A stretch of 64,000 nucleotides of DNA from Rhodoblastus acidophilus (GTDB lineage Bacteria > Pseudomonadota > Alphaproteobacteria > Rhizobiales > Beijerinckiaceae), in assembly GCF_025961575.1 (NCBI RefSeq), contig NZ_JAOQNX010000010.1, forward strand, positions 98,043 through 162,042, in the 5' to 3' direction. Position 1 is the stretch's first letter, and each line of letters opens with the position of its first letter. The notes beneath the pieces are model-generated. The model did no database searches, was not told the origin of the DNA, and worked only from the letters and a program-made list of their open reading frames with translations. Below are positions 26,322 through 35,892 of the stretch, one piece after another. The translations under genes and the position numbers were made by a program.

Positions 26322-27361
26322 GATCGCTGCTCACCCAATATGTCAGCTGCGTCGGCGCCTATGTCGCCACTGGCGAGGAGCTGTTCCTCGCCGAAATCGA
26401 GGATATCGCCCGCGATGCGATCGAGGAGGGCCGGCGTCTCGAGGAAATGGCCGGCCTGCACGAGGCGGCCTTGCTCGGTCTGGTCGAGCGCGGCGTCGTC
26501 TGCGACGCCGAGACGATCCGCCGCACCTCGGCGTGTCTGTCCGCCTTCATGGTGTCCTCCACCGTCTTCCACCAGGCGCGCGTCGACGTCGTTCATTACG
26601 ACCGCGCGCGCGCCTATAGCGAACGCGCGCGGCAGCGTCTGGAGACGCTCGGGCAGCTGATCGGCGGCATGGCCCACGAGATCAGCAATCTGCTGCAGCC
26701 GGTCGTCGGCCTCTGCGAATTGTCGCTGATGGACATGGCCGAAGATGCGCCGGAGCGCGAAAATCTCGAAATCATTTCGGGCTGCTCGGCGCGCGCCTCC
26801 GGCGTGCTGCGCAATCTGCTCGCCTACGGCCGTTATGCCGAGCCGGAGTTGAAACTGACGGCTTTCGGCGCCGCGGTCCGAAAGAGTCTCGATTTCGTCA
26901 CCTCCGTCTCGCTGCTCTGGCCGGCGCTGACGGTCGCCATCGAGGACGATCGCTCCCGCGTGGTGATCGTCGAGGAAGAGCTGACGCAAATCCTGCTCAA
27001 CCTCATGCAGAACGCGCAGCAGGCGCATGCCAGACGCATCGATATTTCGGTGACGCGCACGGCCTGGCGCTTCCCGGTGACGGAGGAGGGCGCGGCCGCG
27101 CCCCCCCTGCAGCCGGCGCTCCGGCTCGCCGTCGCCGACGACGGCGACGGCATGGACCGGGACACGCTGGCCCGCGCCGCCATCCCGTTCTTTTCCGGGA
27201 AGCCGCCCGGCGAAGGGTCGGGCATGGGGCTCGCGGTGGTCGGCGGCATCGTCAAGAGTTTTTGCGGTCAGCTCACCATCGCCTCGAAACCCCGCGAGGG
27301 GACCACGGTTTCGATCTACCTGCCGATCGACAAATCCGACTGCGCCGTCGAAACCGTGTGA
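26318..27361 (+). CDS. Sensor histidine kinase with RsbU-N-like N-terminal domain
   Basis: A 347-residue soluble kinase. Residues 1-90 are helical (LLTQYVSCVGAYVATGEELFLAEIEDIARDAIEEGRRLEEMAGLHEAALLGL) and resemble the N-terminal dimer domain of RsbU, the binding site of RsbT. The kinase core has the H-box MAHEISNLLQPVVG (about 123), the N-box LLNLMQNAQQA, the G1 box VADDGDGMD and GSGMGLAVVGGIVKSFCG. It overlaps the RsbT-like gene by ATGA. In place of the PP2C phosphatase of RsbU this protein carries a histidine kinase, so RsbT binding might control autophosphorylation. Confidence 0.83.
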   Translation: MRSLLTQYVSCVGAYVATGEELFLAEIEDIARDAIEEGRRLEEMAGLHEAALLGLVERGVVCDAETIRRTSACLSAFMVSSTVFHQARVDVVHYDRARAYSERARQRLETLGQLIGGMAHEISNLLQPVVGLCELSLMDMAEDAPERENLEIISGCSARASGVLRNLLAYGRYAEPELKLTAFGAAVRKSLDFVTSVSLLWPALTVAIEDDRSRVVIVEEELTQILLNLMQNAQQAHARRIDISVTRTAWRFPVTEEGAAAPPLQPALRLAVADDGDGMDRDTLARAAIPFFSGKPPGEGSGMGLAVVGGIVKSFCGQLTIASKPREGTTVSIYLPIDKSDCAVETV

Positions 27362-27379
27362 GCCGCCGCTCCTCCATCA

Positions 27380-30300
27380 TCACGGCGCCGTCGCCGTCGC
27401 CTTTTCGGCGCCGCGCTCCTTGCGCCGCACGAAGAAGGACATCACCGCGACGAAGAAGACGGGCACGAAAAACACCGTCAGGATCGTCGCCGAGACCATG
27501 CCGCCGAACACGCCGGTTCCCAGCGCCTGCTGGCTCTTGGCGCTGGCGCCCGTCGCGATCATCAGCGGCACCACGCCGAGGATGAAGGCGAGCGAGGTCA
27601 TGATGATCGGCCGGAAGCGCAGCCGCGCCGCCTCGATCGTCGCCGCCACCAGCGTCAGGCCTTGCGCCCGCAAATCCCGGGCGAATTCGATGATCAGGAT
27701 GGCGTTTTTCGCGGAGAGCCCGATGATGGTGATCAGGCCCACGGTGAAATAGACGTCGTTGGGCAGACCGGCGAGGTAGCCGGCGACCACGCATCCGAGA
27801 ATGCCGAGCGGCGCCGCCAGCATGACCGAGAACGGGATCGCCCAGCTTTCGTAGAGCGCGGCCAGGCACAGGAACACGAACAGCACCGACAGCCCGAGCA
27901 AGAAGGCGGCCTGCGAGCCCGCGAGCTTTTCCTGCAGCGACTGTCCGGTCCAGTCGTAACCGAAACCGCTGGGCAGCGTCGCCATCAGCCGCTCCATTTC
28001 GGCGATGGCGTCGCCGCTGGTGAAGCCGGGCTTGGGCTCGCCGGTCAGGCGCACGGAGGGATAGCCGTTGAAGCCGACGATCTGCGTCGGCCCGACCCGC
28101 CATTCCACCCGGGCGAAGGCCGACAGCGGCACCATCTCGCCGGCCTTGTTGCGCACGCTATAGGTCAGGATGTCCTCGGCGTGGATGCGTTTCTCTTCGT
28201 CGGCCTGCACCACCACGCGCTGCGTGCGTCCGCGATTGATGAAATCGTTGACATAGATCGAGCCGAGATGGGTGGAGATGACGTCGTTCACGTCGGTGAA
28301 GGACACGCCGAGCGCGCCGGCTTTTTCGCGGTCGATGTCGACGCGCACCAGCGGCGCGCCCGGCAGGCCTTCCTCGACGATCTTTTCGATCACCTGGGAT
28401 TGCTCGGACTCCGCGATCAGCTTGTCCTTGGCCGCCATCAGCGCCTCATAGCCGCGCTGCCCGCGATCCTGCAGGCGGAACGAGAAGCCGGAGGTGTTGC
28501 CGAGATTGGGGATCGGCGGCGGGGCGAGCAGCGAGGTCTGCGCGTCGGCAATGCGCGCGAGATAGGGATTTGCGCGCGCGATAATGGCGTCCGCCGAATC
28601 GTTGGGGCCGCGCTGCGACCAGTCTTTCAGCGTGATGAACGCCTGCGCCGTCATCGAGCCCTGGCCGAAGAAACTATAGCCGGTGATGAAGGTCACGGAC
28701 TCCACGGCGGGCTCTTTCAGCAGGCGCGCCTCCACCTGCTTGACCACGTCGAGCGTGCGGGTCGCGCTGGCGTCCGAGGGCAGCAGCACGTCGGCCATAA
28801 CATAGCCCTGGTCGTCGACCGGCACGAAGCCGGACGGCGCCTTCCACAGGCCGTAGCCCATGGCCGCGACGATGACGAGATAGAAGGCGATGAAGGAGCG
28901 GCGCCGGCCCACCGCCCAGCGGGTCACGCCGGCATAGCGGTCGGTCAGCCAATCGAAGCCCCGGTTGAAGACGCCAAAAAATCCCTTCTTCTCGTGATGG
29001 TCGGCGTCGAGCGGTTTGAGCAGCGTGGCGCAGAGCGCCGGCGTCAGCGTCAGCGCCAAAAATGCCGAAAAACCGATCGACACCACCATGGCGGCCGAAA
29101 ACTGCTGGTACATGATGCCGACGGAGCCGGGAAAAAAGGCCATGGGGACGAACACCGCCATCAACACCATGGTGACGCCGATCACCGCGCCGGTGATCTG
29201 CTCCATCGCCTTGACCGTGGCTTCGCGCGGCGAAAGCCCTTCCTTGGCCATGATGCGCTCGACGTTTTCCACCACGACGATGGCGTCGTCGACGAGAATG
29301 CCGATCGCCAGCACCATGCCGAACATGGTCAGCACGTTGATCGACAGGCCCAGCGCATAGAGCGCGCCGCAGGTGCCGAGCAGCGCGATAGGCACGACAA
29401 TGGTCGGGATCAGCGTGTAGCGGAAATTCTGCAGGAACAGGAACATCACCAGGAAGACGAGCACGACCGCTTCGGCCAGCGTCATCAGCACTTTCTTCAC
29501 CGAGGCCTTCACCACGGGCGTCACGTCATAAGAGACTTCCGCCTTCACGCCCGGGGGGAAATATTGCTCGAGCTCGGCCATTTTGGCGCGTACGGCGGCG
29601 CTGGTGGCCAATGCATTGCCGGTCGGGGCCAATTGCACGGCGATGGCCGCGGCGGGCTTGCCGTTGAGGCGCGTCGAAAAGGCATAGGTCAGGCCGCCGA
29701 CTTCGATGCGCGCGACATCGCGCAGCCGCACGGCGGCGCCGTTGAGATTGGCGCGCAGCACGATGGCGCCGAATTCTTCCGGCGATTCGAGCTGGCCTTT
29801 GACCAGGACCATATTTTGCGTGCGCTCGGCCGAGGGGCTCGGCGGCTGCGCCAGCATGCCCGAGGAGACCAGGGCGTTTTGCGCGCGAATCGCGGAGGTG
29901 ATGTCCTCGGCGGTCAGCGCATAGCCGCGCATCTTGTCGGGATCGAGCCAGACGCGCATGGCGCGCTCGGTCGAGAACAGCCGCACGCGGCCGACGCCGT
30001 CGACGCGGCGCAGCTCCGGCAGCACGTAGCGGGTGGCGACGTCGCCGAGGCCGATCTCGTCCAGTGAGCCGTCCGGCGAGGTCAGCGTGACGAATTGCAG
30101 GATGGCCGTGGAGGCTTCGAGAATGGCGATGCCCTGCTGCTGCACGGCCGGGGGCAGGCGCTGTTCGATGCGCTTGATGCGGTTCTGCACGTCGACGGCG
30201 GCGAGCGCCAGATCGGTTCCCGGCTTGAAGTCGACGTTGATCTCGACCTCGCCGGTGGTGTCGCCGGTCGATTCAAAATTCAGCAGGTTCGCCGCGCCCG

Positions 30301-30508
30301 AAAGCTCCTCCTCGATCAGGCGGGTGACGGAATAATAGAGGTCCTGCGTCGAGGCGCCGGGATAGGAGGTCGAAATCGAGATCGAGGGCGGCGCCACGAT
30401 GGGGTATTGCGACACCGGCAGGAAGGGCAGGGCGAGAATGCCGCCGAGACAGATGAAGATCGCGATGACCCAGGCGAAGACGGGTCGCGCGATGAAAAAC
30501 GCGGGCAT
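27380..30508 (-). CDS. RND efflux pump inner-membrane transporter (AcrB/MexB type)
   Basis: A 1042-residue proton-driven HAE1-family exporter. It begins MPAFFIARPVFAWVIAIFICLGGI, has the two porter domains and twelve expected membrane spans, and keeps the TM4 motif GILVDDAIVVVENVERIM with its proton-relay Asp pair, as well as FAVMVLPSGF-type and GLITIIGLSAKNAILIIEFARD (TM10). Length fits the family exactly. It is 50 bases downstream of its adaptor gene. No outer membrane channel or TetR regulator lies next to the pair, so a distant TolC must complete the pump. Its substrate cannot be predicted. Confidence 0.95.
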   Translation of the reverse strand: MPAFFIARPVFAWVIAIFICLGGILALPFLPVSQYPIVAPPSISISTSYPGASTQDLYYSVTRLIEEELSGAANLLNFESTGDTTGEVEINVDFKPGTDLALAAVDVQNRIKRIEQRLPPAVQQQGIAILEASTAILQFVTLTSPDGSLDEIGLGDVATRYVLPELRRVDGVGRVRLFSTERAMRVWLDPDKMRGYALTAEDITSAIRAQNALVSSGMLAQPPSPSAERTQNMVLVKGQLESPEEFGAIVLRANLNGAAVRLRDVARIEVGGLTYAFSTRLNGKPAAAIAVQLAPTGNALATSAAVRAKMAELEQYFPPGVKAEVSYDVTPVVKASVKKVLMTLAEAVVLVFLVMFLFLQNFRYTLIPTIVVPIALLGTCGALYALGLSINVLTMFGMVLAIGILVDDAIVVVENVERIMAKEGLSPREATVKAMEQITGAVIGVTMVLMAVFVPMAFFPGSVGIMYQQFSAAMVVSIGFSAFLALTLTPALCATLLKPLDADHHEKKGFFGVFNRGFDWLTDRYAGVTRWAVGRRRSFIAFYLVIVAAMGYGLWKAPSGFVPVDDQGYVMADVLLPSDASATRTLDVVKQVEARLLKEPAVESVTFITGYSFFGQGSMTAQAFITLKDWSQRGPNDSADAIIARANPYLARIADAQTSLLAPPPIPNLGNTSGFSFRLQDRGQRGYEALMAAKDKLIAESEQSQVIEKIVEEGLPGAPLVRVDIDREKAGALGVSFTDVNDVISTHLGSIYVNDFINRGRTQRVVVQADEEKRIHAEDILTYSVRNKAGEMVPLSAFARVEWRVGPTQIVGFNGYPSVRLTGEPKPGFTSGDAIAEMERLMATLPSGFGYDWTGQSLQEKLAGSQAAFLLGLSVLFVFLCLAALYESWAIPFSVMLAAPLGILGCVVAGYLAGLPNDVYFTVGLITIIGLSAKNAILIIEFARDLRAQGLTLVAATIEAARLRFRPIIMTSLAFILGVVPLMIATGASAKSQQALGTGVFGGMVSATILTVFFVPVFFVAVMSFFVRRKERGAEKATATAP

Positions 30509-30558
30509 GCGGTCAGGCTCCGAAAAGGTTTATGTCGAAACTGGGCGGTTTTCCGCGC

Positions 30559-31719
30559 TCAGCCTTCCGTGCGGCCGAGCGCGGCCGGACGCGGATCGAC
30601 GCGCCCCCCGGACATGAATTTCTGGAACCCTTCGACGACCACCCGATTGCCGGGATGCAAGCCTTCGTCGACGACGACCTGGTCGCCGAGCGTGCGCCCG
30701 AGCCGGACCGGTTGCAGCACGGCGCGGCCCTGGTCGTTGACGACGAACACCTCGGCGCCGCCGGCATTGTTGCGCTGGATCGCCTGGCGCGGCACGGTGA
30801 TCGTGTTGGCGCGAAGCCCCTCTTCGATCTGCACGCGCACATAGGCGCCCGGCAGCAGCAGCGCCTCCGGATTGGGGAATTGGGCGCGCAAAGTCACCTG
30901 GTTGGTGCCGGGATCGACGGTGATGTCGGAAAACAGCAATTTGCCTTCCAGCGGATAGGTCTTGCCATTTTCCAGGATCAGGCGGGTGCGGACGTGATCG
31001 CCCTTCGGCTTGAACCCGCCGCGCTCCATCTCTTCCTTGAGCGCGTCCATTTCAGCGACCGATTGGGTGAAGTCCGCATAGATCGGATCGAGCTGCTGGA
31101 TGGTGGCGAAGGGGGCCGGCTGGTTTTCCGAGGCGAGCGCGCCTTCGGTGACCAGGGCGCGGCCGATGCGCCCGGTGATCGGCGCGCGGATGGTGGCGTA
31201 TTCGAGATTGACTTCGGCGCGACGGACCGCGGCTTTCTGCGACATCACATCGGCCTCGGCCTGGCGCTCGGCGGCCAAAGCGAGGTCATATTGGGCTTGC
31301 GTGGTGGTCTGGCCGTTGAGCAGCGCCTTGAGGCGATCTTCCTGGCGCGAGGCCTGGAACAAAGTGGCCTCCGCCTTGGCCAGCGCCGCGCGGGCGCTGT
31401 CGAGGTCGATCTGGAACGGCGTGGGGTCGATCCGGTAGAGCACCGCGCCCTTTTCGACGACGCCGCCCTGCTCGAACGTGCGCTCCAGCACGATGCCGGA
31501 CACGCGCGGGCGCACCTCGGCGATGCGCATCGGCGTGATGCGGCCGGGGGCGTCCTTGGTCATCAGGATTTCCTTGCGCTCGACCGTGACCACGCCCACC
31601 AGGGGCGGGGCGTCTGCGGCCTCATTGGCGCGCGCGCCAAGGGGGGACAGGGCGGCGGCCATCGCCAGCGCCGCCCAAAGACTTCGACCCTTCGCTTCCT
31701 TATTCATATGATTCAACAT
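30559..31719 (-). CDS. RND efflux periplasmic adaptor (AcrA/MexA type)
   Basis: A 386-residue membrane-fusion protein. A signal peptide (LWAALAMAAALSPLGARA, about 14-31) lacks a lipobox Cys, so it is probably not a lipoprotein. The lipoyl half-motifs RPRVSGIVLERTFEQGGVVEKGAVLYRIDP (about 68-98) and IRAPITGRIGRALVTEGALAS (about 175) bracket an alpha hairpin, followed by the beta-barrel domain. The start is uncertain: ATG at 31719 lies only two bases from a GAGGAG box, and an in-frame TTG at 31716 or ATG at 31707 may be used. Confidence 0.93.
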   Translation of the reverse strand: MLNHMNKEAKGRSLWAALAMAAALSPLGARANEAADAPPLVGVVTVERKEILMTKDAPGRITPMRIAEVRPRVSGIVLERTFEQGGVVEKGAVLYRIDPTPFQIDLDSARAALAKAEATLFQASRQEDRLKALLNGQTTTQAQYDLALAAERQAEADVMSQKAAVRRAEVNLEYATIRAPITGRIGRALVTEGALASENQPAPFATIQQLDPIYADFTQSVAEMDALKEEMERGGFKPKGDHVRTRLILENGKTYPLEGKLLFSDITVDPGTNQVTLRAQFPNPEALLLPGAYVRVQIEEGLRANTITVPRQAIQRNNAGGAEVFVVNDQGRAVLQPVRLGRTLGDQVVVDEGLHPGNRVVVEGFQKFMSGGRVDPRPAALGRTEG

Positions 31720-31826
31720 CGCTCCTCTATATTCAGCCGGCGCGGCGTCGCCGAAATGGGCGGAGACTCCGACTTTTGGATGAGGGTGCGGTGGAAAACC
31801 TGTCGTTTCCCTGTCAGTAATCCAGA

Positions 31827-33320
31827 ATGATGCAAGGTTCGACCTTGGTCAAGCCGAACGGCCCCGCGCGGTCTTGGCTGCGCCAGGGCCCGGTTCATGC
31901 GATGATTGCGCGCGAAAGAGGTCGCGCTGGCGACGAGGAGGGGACGAAATTTGGGGCGGATGATCGGTCCTCACGGTTTTCGCGCGCGTGGCGGGATTTC
32001 GCCTTGAGCCGTCCGTCCCTGGTCGGCCTCGTGGTGCGGCGCATCGCCTTTTTCGCGGCTTTGGCCATGCTTGCGCAATTGGCGGGCGTTTTTTGGGAAT
32101 ATTGGTCCGACGACCAGACGCTGGAACGCTACGCCATTGAAATGGAGACCGAGGCTCTGGCGCAGGGCGTGTCCGTCGACAACGGCCGCGCCGCCTTTCA
32201 TCTGCCCCCGGACCTGCGCGACCGCTATGGCGGCGCCAACAGCGGCTATGTCGTCCGGGTGCGCACGGCCGCCGGCGCTCAGCTTTATTCGAATTGCCCC
32301 GGCGCCTGCGAGACGCTGTTTCCGCCGATCGACGTCACGCCGCTGATGTTCTGGATGCGTCAGGTCAAGCCCGGCGAAAAGCTGGAGGTTGGCGGCGGGC
32401 GGGTCGTGGTCGAGCAGCCGGAGCCGGTGATGATCGAAATCGCCATCGTCGACGACCGCGACGGCGTGATGGCCCGCGTGTTCCGCCATGAGGTCTACGA
32501 CCACATGCTGCTGCCGATGAGTCTGATGCTGGTGTTCGTGCTGGGCGCGACGATCTTTTCGGTGGCGCAGAGCCTGCGTCCGGTCCAGGAGGCCGCGCGG
32601 AAAGTCGCGCGGCTCGATCCGCGCGCCGAGACGGCGCAGCTGCCGACCGCCGACATGCCGCGGGAAATCGCTGAATTCACCCAAGCCGTCAACGCGGCCT
32701 TTTCGCGCGCCGCCGAGCTTATGCGCTCGCAAAAACTTTTGACCTCCGCGATCTCCCATGAAGTGCGCACGCCGCTCGCCGTCGCCCGGCTCGAATTGGA
32801 GAAAATCGCCGATCCTCGCGCGCGAAAGGTCGAGGAGGATTTGAACGCGCTCAACCATCTGGTCGAACAATTGACCGATCTGGCGCGGGTCGAAGCCGCG
32901 CCGCTCGCGGTGCTGGAAAAGATCGAACCGGCGGCGCTGGCGGGACAGGTGGTCAGCGATCTCGCCGATCTGGTCTATCGCGCCGGGAAAAGCATCTCTT
33001 TCGCCGACAGGGGCGCCACGCCCTTCCTCGGCCATCCCGCTTTGGTCGAAAACGCGCTGCGCAATCTGGTCGAGAATGCCGTGCGCCATGCGCCGGCCGG
33101 CGCCGAGATCCGCGTCGAGGTCGGGCCGGGCGCGGCGCTCGCCGTGATCGACGACGGCGGGGGCAAGTCTCCGACCGGCCAACCCGCCTCCGGGCGGGGC
33201 CTGGGCTTGCAGATCGTCGGCCGGATCGCCGAAATCCACCACGCCGCCTTCGACTGGACGCGCAAGGAGACCGGCGTGACCGCCCGACTCGATTTCGCGC
33301 CAAAGCGGAAGCCCACTTGA
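31827..33320 (+). CDS. Membrane sensor histidine kinase, orphan
   Basis: A 497-residue kinase. A first membrane span (IAFFAALAMLAQLAGVFW, about 73-91) and a second (MLLPMSLMLVFVLGATIFSVAQSL, about 228-251) enclose a periplasmic domain of about 135 residues with one Cys pair (SNCPGACETL). HAMP (LRPVQEAARKVARL), HisKA (AISHEVRTPLAVARLELEKI) and HATPase (NALRNLVENAVRHAP, VIDDGGGKS, GRGLGLQIVGRIAEIH) follow. No response regulator is adjacent. It diverges from the RND pump operon, which could be its target. The true start may be at Met26 (31902); no clear Shine-Dalgarno box supports either. Confidence 0.85.
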   Translation: MMQGSTLVKPNGPARSWLRQGPVHAMIARERGRAGDEEGTKFGADDRSSRFSRAWRDFALSRPSLVGLVVRRIAFFAALAMLAQLAGVFWEYWSDDQTLERYAIEMETEALAQGVSVDNGRAAFHLPPDLRDRYGGANSGYVVRVRTAAGAQLYSNCPGACETLFPPIDVTPLMFWMRQVKPGEKLEVGGGRVVVEQPEPVMIEIAIVDDRDGVMARVFRHEVYDHMLLPMSLMLVFVLGATIFSVAQSLRPVQEAARKVARLDPRAETAQLPTADMPREIAEFTQAVNAAFSRAAELMRSQKLLTSAISHEVRTPLAVARLELEKIADPRARKVEEDLNALNHLVEQLTDLARVEAAPLAVLEKIEPAALAGQVVSDLADLVYRAGKSISFADRGATPFLGHPALVENALRNLVENAVRHAPAGAEIRVEVGPGAALAVIDDGGGKSPTGQPASGRGLGLQIVGRIAEIHHAAFDWTRKETGVTARLDFAPKRKPT

Positions 33321-33453
33321 CCTTGAGAGGGGGATCGCAGGCCGCCTCCGCAAGCCCCCGCCTTTGACGCATGACAAAGCGCGCCCACGCCTCGAACTGT
33401 CAGACTGCCCCCCACAAAAAAATCGGCCGAACTCAGGCCAGGGGTGGAAGCGC

Positions 33454-34917
33454 ATGGATTTCGTGACGGAGAGGGTGGCGATCGGCGATGCGTCCGAGGC
33501 CGAAGGCGAGGCGTTGCGGCGCAACGGGATCGGCGCGGTGCTCAGCCTGACGCGACTGGAGGCGCCGCTTCCCTTGCCTCATGCGGCGATCGAGCTGGTC
33601 GATCGGCAGGCGCTTTCGGGGGACGACATTCGCGCCGCCACCCATTTTATCAAGACACAGGTCGATGCCGGACGGCGCGTGCTCGTCCACTGTTTTGCCG
33701 GCGTTTCGCGGTCGCCTGCGATGACGCTTTGCTATTTGCACGAGCACATGGGGTTTTCATTGGACGACGCGCTGGCGCGGGTGAAAACCGCGCGGGCCCT
33801 GGCCGATCCGCATCCGGCGCTGTTGGCGTCGATCCGCGCGCATTACGGGCAAGACGTTGCGCTGACCGTTGACGTCTCCGCGAATGAAAATCCCTATGGT
33901 CCCTCGCCGCTTGTGGTCGAGGCGGTGGTCGCGGCGGCGGCGGGCGCGCATCTCTATCCCGACGGCCCCGGCGACGCTCTGCGCAACGCTTTGGCGCGCC
34001 GCTTTGGGGTTGGACCGCAAACCATTGTTCTCGGCAACGGCTCCACCGAAATCTTGGAGATGACCGCGCGCGCGATTCTGGCGCCCGGAAAGGAAGCGAT
34101 CATCGGCTGGCCGTCCTTTCCGACTTACCGCGCCATGGTCCGCCGCGTCGGCGCCCGCGAAATCCTGGTTCCTCTGGTCGAGCATGATTACGATCTCGAC
34201 GCCATCGCCGAGCGGATTTCGCCCGACACGGGTCTTGTTGTGCTTGGAAATCCCAACAATCCCACGGGGCGCGTGTTTGGCAAGCTCGCCTTCGCCCGTT
34301 TGCTCGAACGTTTGCCGCCCCACGCCGTGCTGTGCCTCGACGAAGCCTATTGCGATTACGCGTCTGCAGATGATTTTCCTGATTCGCTGGCGACCGTGCG
34401 CGCGGGGCGCTCCGTGGTGGTGGTGCGCACGTTCTCCAAGGCTTTTGGCATGGCCGGTTTGCGCATTGGCTATGCGCTGGCGCCGCCTGATTTGGCGAAG
34501 CGGATCGACGGGTTCCGGCAGAGGTTTAATACCAGCAGCATCGCGCAGGGCGCGGCGCTCGCCGCGCTCGAGGATTACGACCATGTCGCGCGTTCCGCCG
34601 CGCTCAACGTGTCCGCGCGCGAAAAACTTTGCGCTGACTTGGCGGAGCTTGGGCTGGCTTTTGTGAAAAATTCGGACGCCAATTTCGTCATGATCGATGT
34701 CGGCGACGGCGTGGCCATCGCCGCCGAGCTGAAAAAATCGGGCGTGCGCGTCAAATCGCTGGAGGCCATTGGGCTGCCGGCCTGCATTCGGGTCAGCGTG
34801 GGGACGCCGGAGCAGAATGAGCGGGTCGTCGAGACGCTGGCCTGGTTGCAGCGCCACACCGACGCCGCCGGGGGCGTCGGGCTGCACTTGCGCGCGCCGG
34901 AGCCGGCGCTCGCATGA
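33454..34917 (+). CDS. Dual-specificity-phosphatase / class I aminotransferase fusion
   Basis: A 487-residue protein with two enzymes in one chain. Residues 1-130 are a dual-specificity phosphatase with the active-site loop HCFAGVSRSP (nucleophile Cys80, Arg86). Residues about 137-480 are a HisC-like fold-type I aminotransferase: SANENPYGPSP, GNGSTEILEMTARA, GNPNNPTGRVFG, CLDEAYCDYA and the PLP lysine Lys329 in TFSKAFGMAGLRIGYAL. HisC acts on phosphorylated imidazole amino acids, so a phosphatase attached to it could act on the same phosphorylated substrate, but the substrate here is unknown. It heads the U32 cluster and overlaps the LysR gene by ATGA. A GTGGAAG box supports the start. Confidence 0.88.
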   Translation: MDFVTERVAIGDASEAEGEALRRNGIGAVLSLTRLEAPLPLPHAAIELVDRQALSGDDIRAATHFIKTQVDAGRRVLVHCFAGVSRSPAMTLCYLHEHMGFSLDDALARVKTARALADPHPALLASIRAHYGQDVALTVDVSANENPYGPSPLVVEAVVAAAAGAHLYPDGPGDALRNALARRFGVGPQTIVLGNGSTEILEMTARAILAPGKEAIIGWPSFPTYRAMVRRVGAREILVPLVEHDYDLDAIAERISPDTGLVVLGNPNNPTGRVFGKLAFARLLERLPPHAVLCLDEAYCDYASADDFPDSLATVRAGRSVVVVRTFSKAFGMAGLRIGYALAPPDLAKRIDGFRQRFNTSSIAQGAALAALEDYDHVARSAALNVSAREKLCADLAELGLAFVKNSDANFVMIDVGDGVAIAAELKKSGVRVKSLEAIGLPACIRVSVGTPEQNERVVETLAWLQRHTDAAGGVGLHLRAPEPALA

Positions 34918-35888
34918 ACCTGCATCAGTTGCGCATTTTTTGCGCCATCGCCCAATCCAAGACGCTGACGCAGGCGGCCAAGCAGATCGGACTGACGCAG
35001 CCGACGCTGTCGCAGCAATTGTCGAGCCTGGAGGAAAAGGTCGGCACAAAACTGTTCGAGCGCACCCTGAACCAGATGGAGTTGACGGTCGCCGGCGAAT
35101 TTTTGTTGCGCCGCGCGCTGCACATTCTCAGCGAGGTCGAGGGCGCTGAGGAACAGTTGCGCGAATTCGCCTCGGGCAAGCGCGGCGTGATCCGGCTCGC
35201 CGGCATCAATTCCATCGTGCGCGCCGTGGCGCCTTCGGCGATTTTGCGATTGCGCGAGAGTCTGCCGGAGGTCGAGTTCGACATTCACGAACTCGCGCCG
35301 ACGGAGGTGCTGGACCTGCTCTATGCGCGCCAGATCAACATCGGTCTGGTCGCCGTGGGCTCGCTGCCCAAGAGCAATGTGTCCTTCAAGGAAGTCCCGG
35401 TGATCACCGATCCCTATGTGCTGGTGACGCCCGCCGGGCTTGGACTCTCCGAGCTCGCCGATCTCGCCGATCTCGCGCCGGACAAGCGCGAGCTTTTGAA
35501 GAGCTGCATCAATTTCGCCTTTGCCTCGCAATGGTCGCGGCGGCTCGAAAACTGGCGTCACCAGATGCTGCCGGGCCATCGGCAGGTCGCGCAATGCCGC
35601 AGTTATGATGTCGCCTTGAGTTTTGTCCGCGCGGGGCTCGGCGTGTGCGTCGCGCCCGCGCTGGCCGTGCATGAGGATGGGCGCAGTTTGGAGGGTGTGG
35701 ACCTCTATGCGACCAATCTTCCGGCCCGCCAGACTGTTGCGCTGGTCCCCGCGCAGAGTTTGCGCATCGATCCCTACAAGACTTTTCTCGACGCGCTTCG
35801 CGAGGCGGGGGCGGCGACGCCCTTGCCGCACATCCTGCCCATGCCGCGCTTCATGACGCGCGCGGCGGAATTGGCGGAGTTGGGCTGA
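34914..35888 (+). CDS. LysR-type transcriptional regulator of the U32 cluster
   Basis: A 324-residue regulator. The N-terminal winged helix (MNLHQLRIFCAIAQSKTLTQAAKQIGLTQPTLSQQLSSLEEKVGTKLFER) is canonical, and residues about 90-300 form a periplasmic-binding-type effector domain (IRLAGINSIVRAVAPSAILRLRESLPEVEFDIHE, RAGLGVCVAPALAV). Unlike most LysR genes it is transcribed in the same direction as its presumed targets. A perfect ATTGG-N5-CCAAT palindrome starts five bases after its stop and lies just upstream of the promoter of the first U32 gene, so it probably activates the operon that follows when a small ligand binds. Confidence 0.93.
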   Translation: MNLHQLRIFCAIAQSKTLTQAAKQIGLTQPTLSQQLSSLEEKVGTKLFERTLNQMELTVAGEFLLRRALHILSEVEGAEEQLREFASGKRGVIRLAGINSIVRAVAPSAILRLRESLPEVEFDIHELAPTEVLDLLYARQINIGLVAVGSLPKSNVSFKEVPVITDPYVLVTPAGLGLSELADLADLAPDKRELLKSCINFAFASQWSRRLENWRHQMLPGHRQVAQCRSYDVALSFVRAGLGVCVAPALAVHEDGRSLEGVDLYATNLPARQTVALVPAQSLRIDPYKTFLDALREAGAATPLPHILPMPRFMTRAAELAELG

Positions 35889-35892
35889 GCTA

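Noticed and set aside
27662..30067. An 801-codon plus-strand frame opposite the RND transporter
   Set aside because: Antisense shadow of AcrB-type coding sequence with all expected motifs.
33364..33453. An N-terminal extension of the phosphatase-aminotransferase fusion starting at 33364
   Set aside because: The added 30 residues are basic and unlike the family, while a ribosome site precedes the Met at 33454.
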